DNA of 64,000 nt from JACJXF01 sp038316435 (GCA_038316435.1 JBBQAQ010000015.1:1-64000); one strand, 5' to 3'; counted from the stretch's first letter, positions 42,708-51,820 are shown. The notes: generated by a model not told the origin, from the sequence alone. Numbers and translations: made by a program.

Positions 42708-43080
42708 TTTTTAATTTTTTGTTCATTTCCTTTTGTAGCTCGGTAAGCATTTTTTCCAGTTCTTCCATGCTGATGTCATTTTCCTTTGCGAAAAATGTGG
42801 CCATTCCGGAAAACGAACCGTTAAAATAGCTTCCTACAAAATCCTTTAGTTGTGCATTGGAATATTCCTTCTTGCTCACCAGAGGAAAATAGAGATATGT
42901 ACTGCCATAAGACTTATGGGATACGAAGTTCTTTTTCTCAAGGACCCGGATAACCGTTGATACTGTAGTATATGGGGTTTGCGGATCCTCAAGTTGTGAA
43001 ATAATGTCTCGCACGAGAGCCTCTCCCAGCCTCCAGAGGATAAGCATTATTTCTTCTTCTGCTTTGGTTAGTTTTTTCAT
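42700..43080 (-). CDS. BlaI/MecI-family transcriptional repressor
   Basis: 126 residues. Winged-helix repressor with the BlaI/MecI pattern LTKAEEEIMLILWRLGEALV, then YTTVSTVIRVLEKKNFV; the cleavable C-terminal half is rich in Glu and Lys. It represses its own operon until the M56 partner is activated and cuts it. The gene overlaps the M56 gene by 8 nt, giving the standard two-gene repressor/sensor unit. The controlled genes outside the operon are not known. A promoter stands upstream. Confidence 0.92.
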   Translation of the reverse strand: MKKLTKAEEEIMLILWRLGEALVRDIISQLEDPQTPYTTVSTVIRVLEKKNFVSHKSYGSTYLYFPLVSKKEYSNAQLKDFVGSYFNGSFSGMATFFAKENDISMEELEKMLTELQKEMNKKLKNE

Positions 43081-43109
43081 CTTTATATGGATTTGAGAAT
43101 TTCATAAAT

Positions 43110-43140
43110 CAAATGTATTACTATTTTTTACGTTTGTCAA
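43110..43140 (-). promoter_or_regulatory. Promoter of the blaI-type repressor and M56 operon
   Basis: On the minus strand TTG (43140-43138), a 20-nt spacer and TACATTTG (43117-43110). A dyad AACT-N8-AGTT just upstream might be part of the repressor operator, but a clear TACA-TGTA BlaI site was not seen. Confidence 0.55.
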
Positions 43141-43293
43141 CTATATTTGCAGTTAGTTTTGAAAATATTTTTTAATATATTAACATTCAATGTTTTATAC
43201 AAATTAAATTAGTAATAAAATAAAACAAAATGCATTAAAAAAATTAACCGCTTCAAAACAGAGCTTCGGGGAACTTACCCCTTAGACATTAGA
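43141..43293. other. AT-rich gap with short hairpins
   Basis: About 150 bases, strongly AT-rich, with GGGGAACTTACCCC near 43268-43281 as the only notable hairpin. It leads into the transposase remnant. No gene recognised. Confidence 0.4.
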
Positions 43294-43317
43294 ATTAATC
43301 AAACATTATTGATTAAT
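43294..43317. repeat. Hairpin at the end of the Y1-transposase remnant
   Basis: ATTAATCAA (43294-43302) and TTGATTAAT (43309-43317) pair perfectly around a 6-nt loop. It overlaps the stop codon of the remnant; REP-like palindromes commonly accompany such transposases. Confidence 0.5.
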
Positions 43318-43465
43318 GCCTCCAAATTTTTGGATTATTAGCAATGTATTTTTGAATGTTATTGAAAGCATTATCATCTTTTATAATTCGATCATGAAAT
43401 CGCTCCTGCCATTCAAAATTTTTCATTCCCATTTTTCGGGCGTGGGTAGTTAAAGCAGATTTAAA
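43313..43465 (-). pseudogene. C-terminal remnant of a REP-associated (Y1/IS200-type) transposase
   Basis: The minus strand reads KSALTTHARKMGMKNFEWQE, then RFHDRIIKDDNAFNNIQKY and IANNPKIWRH, stop. FEWQxRFHDRII and YIxxNPxxW are the end of the Y1_Tnp / REP-associated tyrosine transposase family. An in-frame stop cuts the frame just upstream, and the HUH and catalytic Tyr portions are missing. It is a decayed fragment; not functional. Confidence 0.7.
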
Positions 43466-43604
43466 TTAAACTCATATTTAACACGCATTTAATGCTCTGT
43501 TTAACAATATTATAATCACATTTTATATCTGCAATTTCCAATTTCCTTCCAAATAAGCCCTTCTATTTAAATTCATTTTAATAATGAGCTTGTGTTTGTT
43601 ATCT
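43466..43604. other. Intergenic stretch before the sco promoter
   Basis: AT-rich sequence; nothing recognised apart from a TATCTTTG (43600-43607) that overlaps the sco promoter region. Confidence 0.4.
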
Positions 43605-43634
43605 TTGGCTTCATTGGAAATCGGCATAATTTTG
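43605..43634 (+). promoter_or_regulatory. Promoter of the sco-caa3 oxidase operon
   Basis: TTG at 43605-43607, 19-nt spacer, TAATTTTG at 43627-43634, a full match to the Bacteroidetes pattern. The leader is about 30 nt. A second -7 like box (TATCTTTG) overlaps its -33 region. Confidence 0.65.
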
Positions 43635-43667
43635 TATATTTAACCCTAACTAATTGATATCATTGCC

Positions 43668-44438
43668 ATGAAGTATTTAAGTTTAGTATTTATTGGTTCT
43701 TTTCTATTTGCTGGTTCTTTTCTATATTCTCAGACTCCCTTATCCTCTCCCCCTGTAGAAATAGGCTTTTTAGAAAAGCAGGGACAATATGTTGCCCTTG
43801 ATACCCGATTAATAAACGAAAAGGGTGACACTGTTTATCTGCGCGACATTATCAATAAGCCAACAATTTTAAATCTGGTATATTATCGTTGCCCGGGCAC
43901 CTGTAGCCCTCTGATGTGGGGAGTTTCCAAATTCATTGATGAGGTGGATCTTGAAATGGGCAAGGACTATCAGGTTCTTACCATAAGCTTCGATCCTACC
44001 GAAAGTATCGATCTTGGAATAAAAAAGAAGGCCAATTATGTTAGCAGCCTGAAACATAAAGATCGTGCAGATTTTTGGTATTTCTTTGTATCGGATAGTG
44101 CCAATATTGCTAATTTGTGTGAATCGGTTGGTTTTCATTACAGATGGATCAATACTGCTTATGTTCACCCGACCGGCTTAATAGCCTTAGCAACTGACGG
44201 TAAAATAACCCGCTATCTCAGAGGCATGGAATTTCTTCCCTTTGATATTAAAATTACCATGGTCGAAGCTGCAAATGGAAAGATCGGACCAAGCATAAAC
44301 AGATTATTAGCTATTTGTTATGATCAAAAAGGAAACGATTTTGTTTTTAATGTTTTAAAGGTCTCGGGAATTGTCATTGCATTTTTTATTATTGTAATAT
44401 TTCTGATTCTGTTTTTATCAAAGAAAATCAATAAATAA
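43668..44438 (+). CDS. SCO1/SenC-family copper chaperone of cytochrome oxidase
   Basis: 256 residues. Signal peptide ends SFLYS before QTPL. The thioredoxin-like SCO domain holds the copper ligands in YYRCPGTCSPLMW (CxxxC) and a distal His in YVHPTGLI. A C-terminal helix (VSGIVIAFFIIVIFLILFL) anchors it to the inner membrane. It delivers copper to the CuA site of subunit II, encoded downstream. The gene leads the operon, 12 nt before ctaD. Confidence 0.9.
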   Translation: MKYLSLVFIGSFLFAGSFLYSQTPLSSPPVEIGFLEKQGQYVALDTRLINEKGDTVYLRDIINKPTILNLVYYRCPGTCSPLMWGVSKFIDEVDLEMGKDYQVLTISFDPTESIDLGIKKKANYVSSLKHKDRADFWYFFVSDSANIANLCESVGFHYRWINTAYVHPTGLIALATDGKITRYLRGMEFLPFDIKITMVEAANGKIGPSINRLLAICYDQKGNDFVFNVLKVSGIVIAFFIIVIFLILFLSKKINK

Positions 44439-44450
44439 AAGGGATAAAAT

Positions 44451-46064
44451 ATGAGTGCTCATACCATCACCCCTGAACCCAGTTATCTGGAATATAAGGG
44501 TAAGTACAAAGGGATTTTCGCATGGATTCTTTCCACCGATCACAAAAGAATTGCAATGCTTTACCTTTATTCAATCATGTTATTTTTTCTTGTAGGCGCT
44601 TCCCTTGGCCTTCTGATGAAATTCGAACTGATAGCTCCGGGTAAAACAATAATGGAGGCACAGACCTATAACGCCTTTTTTACTCTTCACGGCATCCTAA
44701 TGATTTTTGCTGTGGTAATACCAGGACTACCAGCCGTTTTCGGAAACTTTTTGCTCCCGATTATGATTGGAGCCAAGGATGTTGCCTTACCCCGGCTGAA
44801 TCTTTTCTCGTGGTATTTGTATGTTGTCGGAATCGTACTGGTTTTAATTTCGCAATTTGCAGGTGCAGGTCCTCCTGATACTGGCTGGACATTCTACGCT
44901 CCCTACAGTTTCCGTACAGCTGGAAATATGCTACCAGCGGTTCTTGGCGCGTTTGTTCTTGGATTTTCATCCATTTTAACTGGATTAAATTTTATTGTAA
45001 CGATTCACCGTATGCGCGCACCGGGAATGGGTTGGTTTAAAATGCCTTTATTCCCATGGACTCTATACGGCACAGCCTGGATACAGCTTCTGGCAACTCC
45101 GGTTGTAGGCGTTACCCTGCTTATGGTGGTTGCTGAAAGAACCTTAAATATTGGTTTTTTTGACCCAGCTTTAGGTGGCGACCCGGTTTTATATCAGCAT
45201 TTGTTCTGGATTTACAGTCACCCTGCGGTTTATATCATGATCCTTCCTGCCATGGGTGCTATTTCTGAAATAATTCCCACTTTCTCCCGAAAATCAATTT
45301 TCGGATACAAATTTATGGTTGCTTCAACCCTTGGGATTGCCTTTGTTGGCTATTTTGTATGGGGGCATCACATGTTTACTTCTGGTATGAGCAACACAGC
45401 AATGTATACTTTCTCCCTTCTAACCTTTCTGGTGGCTATTCCCAGCGCAATTAAAGTTTTTAACTGGGTTTCGACCATGCATAAAGGTTCAATTGATCTG
45501 CAGACACCATTCCTTTGGGCACTTGCATTTATCTTTGTATTTATGGTAGGTGGATTTACCGGACTGGTACTTGGTTCGCTGGCAGCTGATGTGCATCTTC
45601 ATAATACTGCATTTGTTGTTGCCCATTTCCATTTTATTGTTTTCGGGGGAACCGGATTTGCCTTTTTCGCCGCAATTCACTACTGGTTTCCAAAAATATA
45701 TGGCAGAATGTATGACACAAAATGGGCAAATACAGGATTGGTAATGTTTTTCATTGGCTTTATTACTTTATATATGCCTATGTTTTATCTGGGATTTATG
45801 GGAATGCCAAGAAGATATTATGATTACGACGAAGTTTTTCACGGTGGAAACATTGTTTCATCAATGGGTTCGTGGGTGCTTATAGCCGGATTATCAATTA
45901 TTATCATTAATCTCTTTCGTTCGGCCAGATCAGGACCAAAAGCACTCGCTGATCCATGGGGAGGCAAAACTCTGGAATGGACAGTTGCTTCACCTCCCTC
46001 TCTGGAAAACTTTGAAGAAATACCCACTGTAACCAAAGGACCTTACGATTATACACAAGATTAA
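44451..46064 (+). CDS. ctaD: Cytochrome c oxidase subunit I (haem-copper, A2 type)
   Basis: 537 residues, twelve helices. Haem and copper ligands are visible: FFTLHGILM (low-spin haem), WIYSHPAVYIMILP (CuB His and cross-linked Tyr), WGHHMFTSG, and HFHFIVFGG. The position of the A1-type Glu of the D-channel (HPEVY) is Ala, preceded by Tyr-Ser: the YSHP pattern that defines A2-type oxidases. It reduces O2 with electrons from the cytochrome c domain of subunit II. It is followed by subunit III at a 2-nt gap. Confidence 0.96.
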   Translation: MSAHTITPEPSYLEYKGKYKGIFAWILSTDHKRIAMLYLYSIMLFFLVGASLGLLMKFELIAPGKTIMEAQTYNAFFTLHGILMIFAVVIPGLPAVFGNFLLPIMIGAKDVALPRLNLFSWYLYVVGIVLVLISQFAGAGPPDTGWTFYAPYSFRTAGNMLPAVLGAFVLGFSSILTGLNFIVTIHRMRAPGMGWFKMPLFPWTLYGTAWIQLLATPVVGVTLLMVVAERTLNIGFFDPALGGDPVLYQHLFWIYSHPAVYIMILPAMGAISEIIPTFSRKSIFGYKFMVASTLGIAFVGYFVWGHHMFTSGMSNTAMYTFSLLTFLVAIPSAIKVFNWVSTMHKGSIDLQTPFLWALAFIFVFMVGGFTGLVLGSLAADVHLHNTAFVVAHFHFIVFGGTGFAFFAAIHYWFPKIYGRMYDTKWANTGLVMFFIGFITLYMPMFYLGFMGMPRRYYDYDEVFHGGNIVSSMGSWVLIAGLSIIIINLFRSARSGPKALADPWGGKTLEWTVASPPSLENFEEIPTVTKGPYDYTQD

Positions 46065-46066
46065 TT

Positions 46067-46663
46067 ATGGACACACATAGAGATGATGTAGGCTCTAAAA
46101 TCGGGATGTGGCTTTTCCTCCTGACAGAGATGCTCCTGTTTGGAGGATTATTCATTGTATATTCCGTTTATCGTTTCAGAAATCCCGAAGCCTTTCATCT
46201 GGCTGCTGAGGAACTGAATGTTTTTGTTGGGACATTGAACACTGCCATTTTGCTAATCAGCAGCGCAACCGTTGCAATGTCGATAACTGCAATTCAGCTA
46301 AAAAACAAAAAACTTTCACTCGTTTTACTTGGCATTACAATTGCACTAGGTCTGGTTTTTCTGGTAAATAAATACTTTGAATGGGGAATAAAAATTGAGC
46401 ATCATATTTATCCCGGCTCAGAAATCCTTGCACTTCGCGGACATGGGGATGTGCTATTCTTTGGATTATATTATTTCATGACGGGGCTTCATGCCTTGCA
46501 TATTATTGCGGGCTTGATTTTTATCGGATTTGTTTTCGTTCGCATTTATAAAAACAAAATCGATTCCGGTAATTTCGCTCTTCTTGAAAACTCGGGGTTA
46601 TACTGGCATCTGGTAGATCTGATCTGGATATTCCTGTTCCCCCTATTCTACTTAATCACATAA
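46067..46663 (+). CDS. ctaE: Cytochrome c oxidase subunit III
   Basis: 198 residues, five helices, short form as in caa3 and quinol oxidases. The family motifs are GMWLFLLTEMLLFGGLF, FYYFMTGLHALHIIAGL in the form YYFMTGLHALHI, and YWHLVDLIWIFLFPLFYL at the end. The subunit stabilises the oxygen and proton pathway of subunit I. It sits between ctaD and the small subunit IV gene. Confidence 0.93.
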   Translation: MDTHRDDVGSKIGMWLFLLTEMLLFGGLFIVYSVYRFRNPEAFHLAAEELNVFVGTLNTAILLISSATVAMSITAIQLKNKKLSLVLLGITIALGLVFLVNKYFEWGIKIEHHIYPGSEILALRGHGDVLFFGLYYFMTGLHALHIIAGLIFIGFVFVRIYKNKIDSGNFALLENSGLYWHLVDLIWIFLFPLFYLIT

Positions 46664-46674
46664 TTTTCGTCCCG

Positions 46675-46959
46675 ATGGAAAATGAAAAACATCATATTGT
46701 TCCGTACATAACCTATTTGCTAGTCCTAGCATTTTTGCTCGCACTAACAGCGATTTCTGTTGCAGTTACCCAGATCAACCTTGGAGCCCTGACAATAACA
46801 ATAGCTCTGTTCATAGCCTGCGTGAAATCGACTTTGGTTCTTAGTATTTTCATGCACCTACGATCCGACAATAAAATGTACTCTTTCATGGCCATTGGTG
46901 TTATTCTGCTTATTGGGGTGCTTATATTTATTACCTTTTTAGACTACCTTTTTAGATAA
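46675..46959 (+). CDS. Cytochrome c oxidase subunit IV-like (caa3-type, COX4_pro/COX4B)
   Basis: 94 residues, three helices: YITYLLVLAFLLALTAISV, ITIALFIACVKSTLVLSIFM, and FMAIGVILLIGVLIFITFL. The region HLRSDNKMYSF fits the CoxF/COX4-type small subunit that accompanies caa3 oxidases. It has no catalytic residues and is expected to stabilise the complex. Located between ctaE and ctaC. Confidence 0.85.
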   Translation: MENEKHHIVPYITYLLVLAFLLALTAISVAVTQINLGALTITIALFIACVKSTLVLSIFMHLRSDNKMYSFMAIGVILLIGVLIFITFLDYLFR

Positions 46960-46965
46960 GAAATT

Positions 46966-47913
46966 ATGTATTCATCCAACGTACCAGACGCATCGAATTT
47001 CGTATCAAGTTTTGATACAGCTTTTTACTCCGTGATTGGAGTATCAATTTTTCTACTTATTGCTATTACCTTTCTCATGTTGTATTTCGTATTTAAATAC
47101 AACCGGAAAAAGAACAAAATAGCTTCAAATATTGAAGGTAATACCAAACTTGAAATCGTTTGGACTGTAGTACCTACCATTCTTGTACTTGCCATGTTTT
47201 ATTTTGGATGGGCAGGTTGGGAGCCAATGAATAAACCGCCAAAAGACGGATTAAAAGTTACTACTATTGCCAGGATGTGGAATTTCTCTTTTCTCTATGA
47301 AAATGGGAAACAGAGCGATGAACTTGTTGTTCCTGTTGGAGTACCCGTTAAGCTAAAACTTGTCTCAGCCGATGTATTACACAGCGTTTTCATCCCTGCT
47401 TTTCGTATCAAGGAAGATATTATTCCCGGAAGAGATAAATTGATGTGGTTTATTCCACAGCGTGAAGGAAGCTACGATTTGTATTGTGCCGAATACTGTG
47501 GTTTAAAGCATTCTTACATGGGAGCCAATTTAAGAGCCATCCCGAAGGTTGAATTTGATAAATGGTACACCGATACAACAGCCACGAAATCTACTGCTGA
47601 CCCGTCTGTACCTGGCTCAGAAGGGCTTGCAATATTAAAAGCCCAGGGCTGCAATGCCTGCCACTCATCAGACGGCACAAAAATTATTGGGCCAAGTTAT
47701 TTAGGTATATGGGGAAGGCCTGTCGTTGTTGTTCGCGGAGGACAGGATGTTACAGTAATTGCAGATTCAGCCTACATTAAGAGATCAATTTACGAACCAA
47801 ATTTTGAGGTGGTTAAAGGATATCAGAAAGGTCTTATGCAGACTTACGATAAATCTGTATCAGCGAAAGATTTAGAGAAAATTATTGAATACTTGCAAAC
47901 ACTGGAGGAATAA
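46966..47913 (+). CDS. ctaC: Cytochrome c oxidase subunit II with fused cytochrome c domain (caa3 type)
   Basis: 315 residues. Two N-terminal helices are followed by the CuA cupredoxin domain with ligands in LHSVFIPAFRIKED and YDLYCAEYCGLKHSYM (Cys-x3-Cys-x3-His-x2-Met). The last 100 residues are a cytochrome c: CNACHSSDG as haem site, and a Met near QKGLMQTYD as the likely sixth ligand. The fused haem receives electrons from ACIII or a soluble cytochrome. No lipobox-type start is seen. Confidence 0.95.
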   Translation: MYSSNVPDASNFVSSFDTAFYSVIGVSIFLLIAITFLMLYFVFKYNRKKNKIASNIEGNTKLEIVWTVVPTILVLAMFYFGWAGWEPMNKPPKDGLKVTTIARMWNFSFLYENGKQSDELVVPVGVPVKLKLVSADVLHSVFIPAFRIKEDIIPGRDKLMWFIPQREGSYDLYCAEYCGLKHSYMGANLRAIPKVEFDKWYTDTTATKSTADPSVPGSEGLAILKAQGCNACHSSDGTKIIGPSYLGIWGRPVVVVRGGQDVTVIADSAYIKRSIYEPNFEVVKGYQKGLMQTYDKSVSAKDLEKIIEYLQTLEE

Positions 47914-47922
47914 ACACAAGCC

Positions 47923-48786
47923 GTGAAATTTCAGGACTATCTCCAGTTAAGTAAAATCCGTATTATGTTGCCGGTTGCGTTTACCGGTTTTACAGGATAT
48001 TTCATATTCCAACCTATATTAAACGTTGAAATTCTACTTGTGAGTCTTGGTATATTGCTGCAAGCCATTGCATCTTCAGTGTTAAATCAGCTTCAGGAAG
48101 TTGATCTTGACAGAAAGATGAACCGCACTCATAACAGGCCTTTGCCTACAGGCAAAATCACCATCATTTCAGCAATTTTATTTTTTTTGCTTACCCTTGT
48201 TTCCGGAACACTTCTCATATACTTTTTCGGAAACCTATTGGCCACACTGGTTGGGCTATTTACAATATTCTGGTATAATGTTTTTTACACATATTCCAAG
48301 AGACTTACAGCTTTTGCAGTTGTTCCCGGATCATTAACAGGAGCTCTTCCTCCATTTATAGGTTGGGCAGCAGCCGGTGGTTATTTGCTTGATAAACCTA
48401 TTGTTTTACTGGGATTCCTTCTGTTTATCGGACAGGTTCCCCATTTCTGGCTACTGATTCTTAAGTATGGAGAAGAATATGGAGGGGCAGGAATTCCGAG
48501 TCTCACAAATGTTTTAAGTCGTCCGCAGATCAACAGACTGAGTTTTACCTGGGTAGTAACTTCAGCAATATCAGCACTATTTCTTTCCTATTTTGAAGTT
48601 ATCCATTCAAAAGTAATAATTGTTTTGCTTCTGATTTCTACATTTTATCTGATCTGGTCCTTCAGGGGAATGATTACCGGACCCGATAGTAAAATTCCTT
48701 TCAGGAAAAATTTCATTCTACTAAATTCTTACTTTTTACTGATCCTGATTTTTTTAATTGCCGATAGAATCGTTTCTCCCATTTAA
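47923..48786 (+). CDS. ctaB: Protohaem IX farnesyltransferase (haem O synthase)
   Basis: 287 residues with eight or nine helices, UbiA superfamily. It attaches a farnesyl chain to haem B, giving haem O for the oxidase. The prenyl-binding motif is SVLNQLQEVDLDRKMNRTHN followed by RPLPTG, and the second Asp motif lies in YSKRLTAFAVVPGSLTGALP. The start is GTG at 47923; the family pattern begins MKFQDYLQL, so it is well supported. The gene closes the oxidase operon. Confidence 0.93.
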   Translation: MKFQDYLQLSKIRIMLPVAFTGFTGYFIFQPILNVEILLVSLGILLQAIASSVLNQLQEVDLDRKMNRTHNRPLPTGKITIISAILFFLLTLVSGTLLIYFFGNLLATLVGLFTIFWYNVFYTYSKRLTAFAVVPGSLTGALPPFIGWAAAGGYLLDKPIVLLGFLLFIGQVPHFWLLILKYGEEYGGAGIPSLTNVLSRPQINRLSFTWVVTSAISALFLSYFEVIHSKVIIVLLLISTFYLIWSFRGMITGPDSKIPFRKNFILLNSYFLLILIFLIADRIVSPI

Positions 48787-48863
48787 TAATACGATGCCCA
48801 ATAATTTACTATCTTCGTAAGGTTAGGTAAATACTATATTTCCCAAAATGAGGATTTGAAAAT

Positions 48864-49772
48864 ATGAGTGAGAACTTCTTTTCCGATATATTGTTACCCA
48901 TAACCCTTGCTGTGATTACGCTTGGAATGGGTCTTGCTATTGAGGGAAAGGATTTTACAGGAATTTTTCGGAGACCGAAATCCATCATCACAGGCTTACT
49001 GGCTCAAATGATAATCCTTCTCCTAATTGCATTTGGAATAGCCTACTTTGCTGATATTGACCCAGTTTACAAAGTTGGTTTGATCATAATTGCAGCTTGT
49101 CCAGGAGGTGCTGCCTCTAATCTTGTAAATTTTATGCTTAATGGGAATGTGGCGCTTTCACTTTCCATTACCATTGTTAACTCCCTCCTTACTCTTATCA
49201 CTATTCCTCTCATAATCAGGACAGGACTTGAGATTTACCTTGGTGAATCGGCGGTAATTCATTTACCCTATGGGGAAACTATTCTCAATATTTTCCTTAT
49301 TGTTGCCATGCCAGCAGCTATTGGAATTACTATTCGCTATTTTTTCAGGGGATTTGCTATTGGGCTTGAAAAACCTTTAAGGTATTTATTACCAGTTATG
49401 CTTTTTGTTGTATACAGCGGAGTATTATTTATCGACAAAGGAGCTAAAACTCTCCATTTGAAAGACTATCTGAATCTTTACCCTCATGCCATACTTCTGA
49501 ATGTTTTGTCGATGCTGGCTGGATGGTACGTTGCAAGAGTAATTGGTCTGAAACGTAAAAACCAATATACAATTGCAGTTGAAGTGGGACTGCAAAACAG
49601 CACTCTGGCAATTTTTATAGCAGCAACACTTTTATCGAGTCAACAGATGGCCGTAGTTCCTATTATTTACGGCTCTTTTTCCTTTTTTACAACCTGGGGA
49701 ATTGGATACCTGATGAAGCGTTTCACCAAAGAAGGACTAGCAAAAAAAGCAGTAGAAGAAAATCGGAAATAA
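48864..49772 (+). CDS. Bile-acid:sodium symporter (BASS) family transporter
   Basis: 302 residues, about nine helices. BASS fingerprint parts are IIAACPGGAASNLVNFMLNG and VEVGLQNSTLAIFIAAT, which bind sodium and substrate. Members move bile acids, pantothenate, pyruvate or other organic anions; bacterial substrates are rarely known. It is a single gene, about 75 nt after ctaB. Its last 50 bases overlap the converging UbiA-like gene. Confidence 0.88.
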   Translation: MSENFFSDILLPITLAVITLGMGLAIEGKDFTGIFRRPKSIITGLLAQMIILLLIAFGIAYFADIDPVYKVGLIIIAACPGGAASNLVNFMLNGNVALSLSITIVNSLLTLITIPLIIRTGLEIYLGESAVIHLPYGETILNIFLIVAMPAAIGITIRYFFRGFAIGLEKPLRYLLPVMLFVVYSGVLFIDKGAKTLHLKDYLNLYPHAILLNVLSMLAGWYVARVIGLKRKNQYTIAVEVGLQNSTLAIFIAATLLSSQQMAVVPIIYGSFSFFTTWGIGYLMKRFTKEGLAKKAVEENRK

Positions 49773-50562
49773 CCCCATATAATTTTCTATAGGCAAAAAT
49801 TCGCGGAAACATTAAAATAATCAGCATTGAGGCAGAAATGAGTATCAAAGGTAAAACATGGATTAGCTTAGCTCCCAAAAAGATATATGCTGTAAGGGCT
49901 ATAAGAATGGACAGGGTCAGTGAATAAACAGCCATATTCATTGCATATTTGAGTCCGAAATTAATCACAATTGATCTGTTACCGTCGATTTCATCGGCTT
50001 CCCTTTCATAAATGCTGTAAATCAATACATTTCCAAGGATGACCAATCCAAAAGCAGCAATTTGGATAAACTGCACAGGACTTATTATATCCCCGGCGTA
50101 AATGACAGGTCCGCCCCAAACAGCCAAAGTGTAAATTACAGCAATCCACAATTCTTTGATAAAAAACCATTTAGATTCCTTTTCATAATAACGGTTTAAC
50201 AGCAAATAAATCATCACTGCAAACCCCGGAGCTATGCCAAATTCAATAATATTCAGTTCGAGTCTGTAAAGAATCAACCTGAAAGTAAAGATCACTACCA
50301 GCAGAAAAATGAGAATTATGGGGATTTTGTAGGAGTTGAAGAAATTGTGCGTTTCCGAGGTTGACTTCCCTCGGGTCTTTGCTCCGTCCATTAAATGATC
50401 AGCAATGTAAATGAGCCACACCACAAGCCCGAGAACGGTATAATGACTGCGCGGCAGGCTTACGTTCATAACTGAGGATGCAAAAACGAGCGAAGCCAGC
50501 ACTCCAGCGACAATATCGATCGAGAAAACTCGGATGAAGAAGTAAATCCTGAAGAATACCAT
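49723..50562 (-). CDS. UbiA-like prenyltransferase-superfamily membrane protein
   Basis: 279 residues with eight or so helices. The first Asp-rich site reads LIYIADHLMDGAKT and a second is YSIYEREADEIDGNRSI, which resemble the two polyprenyl-diphosphate-binding loops of UbiA proteins, although spacing departs from the consensus NDxxDxxxD. It is likely an aromatic or lipid prenyltransferase; the substrate is unknown. It overlaps the converging BASS gene by 50 nt, and lies downstream of the ACIII genes on the same strand, 60 nt from actF. Confidence 0.7.
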   Translation of the reverse strand: MVFFRIYFFIRVFSIDIVAGVLASLVFASSVMNVSLPRSHYTVLGLVVWLIYIADHLMDGAKTRGKSTSETHNFFNSYKIPIILIFLLVVIFTFRLILYRLELNIIEFGIAPGFAVMIYLLLNRYYEKESKWFFIKELWIAVIYTLAVWGGPVIYAGDIISPVQFIQIAAFGLVILGNVLIYSIYEREADEIDGNRSIVINFGLKYAMNMAVYSLTLSILIALTAYIFLGAKLIHVLPLILISASMLIILMFPRIFAYRKLYGVISDFLLLLFLLVLLW

Positions 50563-50623
50563 CGGGTGTAAATGCTTTTTATAATGTTAGTCAGATATTT
50601 GAAAAATACTGCATTCTACCCAC

Positions 50624-51820
50624 CTATTGAAAATGGTGATTTAAACTCTCATCAATATACGGATGGTTTGCGGGGATAATCTTTGCCTTGCCAAGTGCTG
50701 TTGCTGTTACTAAAGCAAACAACCCAGCATAGCCCAAAAACATTCCTGCCTCTACAAAGCCAAATTGAAGAACCCCAGTGGTGCCGGGCATAATTTGAAG
50801 ATAGAGATCAATATATTGCCCGATAATAAGAAACAAAATAACCACAAGAATGACATTTCTGTTTTTACTTGCTTTCACCGGAAGTAACAAAATAAACGGA
50901 ACTGCCCAATTCAAAATGATATCAAGGAAGAATAGCGATTGCCAACCTTTTTCCCAGCGGACGGAAAAGTAGATGGTCTCTTCAGGTATATTACCGTACC
51001 AGATAATCATAAACTGAGCAAACCAGAAATATCCCCAAATAATTGCAAGCATAAACAGATATCTTCCGAAATCGTGAAGGTGAAATTTATTTAGGAACGG
51101 GAAATATCCATTGGCATTTAAAATCAAAATAATTAGGATCAGAATTGAAGAGCCATGCAGAAAAGCGGCTACCATATTTTTAAGTGCGAATAAGGTACTA
51201 TACCAATGTGCATCAATCGACATGATCCAGTCAATTCCGGCAAATGAAAATGTGATTGCAAGAATAAATACAAAAACTTTTGAATAAAACTCACTCTTTT
51301 CAAACCATTTTGTTCCTCCCTCGAGATCTTCCATCAAAGAAAATTTGCGAAGTGTGCGGGAAAAGAAAATCCATAGAGCAAAAAACACCAGCATCCGAAT
51401 AAAGAAGAACGGGACATTCAGGAAGGGTGATTTGTGAGATAAAAGTCCGTCTTCAGCAACAGCCTCTTCATGGCTCCAATGATACAGACTATGAGTTCCA
51501 AAATACAAAAGCAGAAAAAACACCGCAGCAAAAGGTAGCCACGACATCATTGCTTCCGGAACCCTCTTGAATCCTGCCGACCAGCCAGATTGAGAAATAT
51601 ACTGAATCACGAAGAAAAAAGCTCCTCCCATTGAAAGAGAAAAGAAATAATAATTATTCAGCAGATAATTTGCCCATGTTCTGTCAGGATCACTTAGAAA
51701 TCCGAGCGTAACTGATACTAAGCCTAAAACGATCAGAACACCTGTAATAATCCTGAAGATTTTACCGGATTTAAAGTATTCCCTGCTTGCAGAGATTTCT
51801 TGCGTGTGTTGAGTTTCCAT
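50624..51820 (-). CDS. actF: Alternative complex III subunit ActF (membrane, quinol site)
   Basis: 398 residues, about ten helices, NrfD-like/DUF4405-unlike membrane subunit that pairs with ActC. Hallmarks are MSIDAHWYSTLFALKNMV and FGRYLFMLAIIWGYFWFAQFMIIWYGN. ActC and ActF form the membrane core in which quinol is oxidised and protons are possibly moved. The gene is last of the actABCDEF operon, 12 nt after actE. Confidence 0.92.
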   Translation of the reverse strand: METQHTQEISASREYFKSGKIFRIITGVLIVLGLVSVTLGFLSDPDRTWANYLLNNYYFFSLSMGGAFFFVIQYISQSGWSAGFKRVPEAMMSWLPFAAVFFLLLYFGTHSLYHWSHEEAVAEDGLLSHKSPFLNVPFFFIRMLVFFALWIFFSRTLRKFSLMEDLEGGTKWFEKSEFYSKVFVFILAITFSFAGIDWIMSIDAHWYSTLFALKNMVAAFLHGSSILILIILILNANGYFPFLNKFHLHDFGRYLFMLAIIWGYFWFAQFMIIWYGNIPEETIYFSVRWEKGWQSLFFLDIILNWAVPFILLLPVKASKNRNVILVVILFLIIGQYIDLYLQIMPGTTGVLQFGFVEAGMFLGYAGLFALVTATALGKAKIIPANHPYIDESLNHHFQ

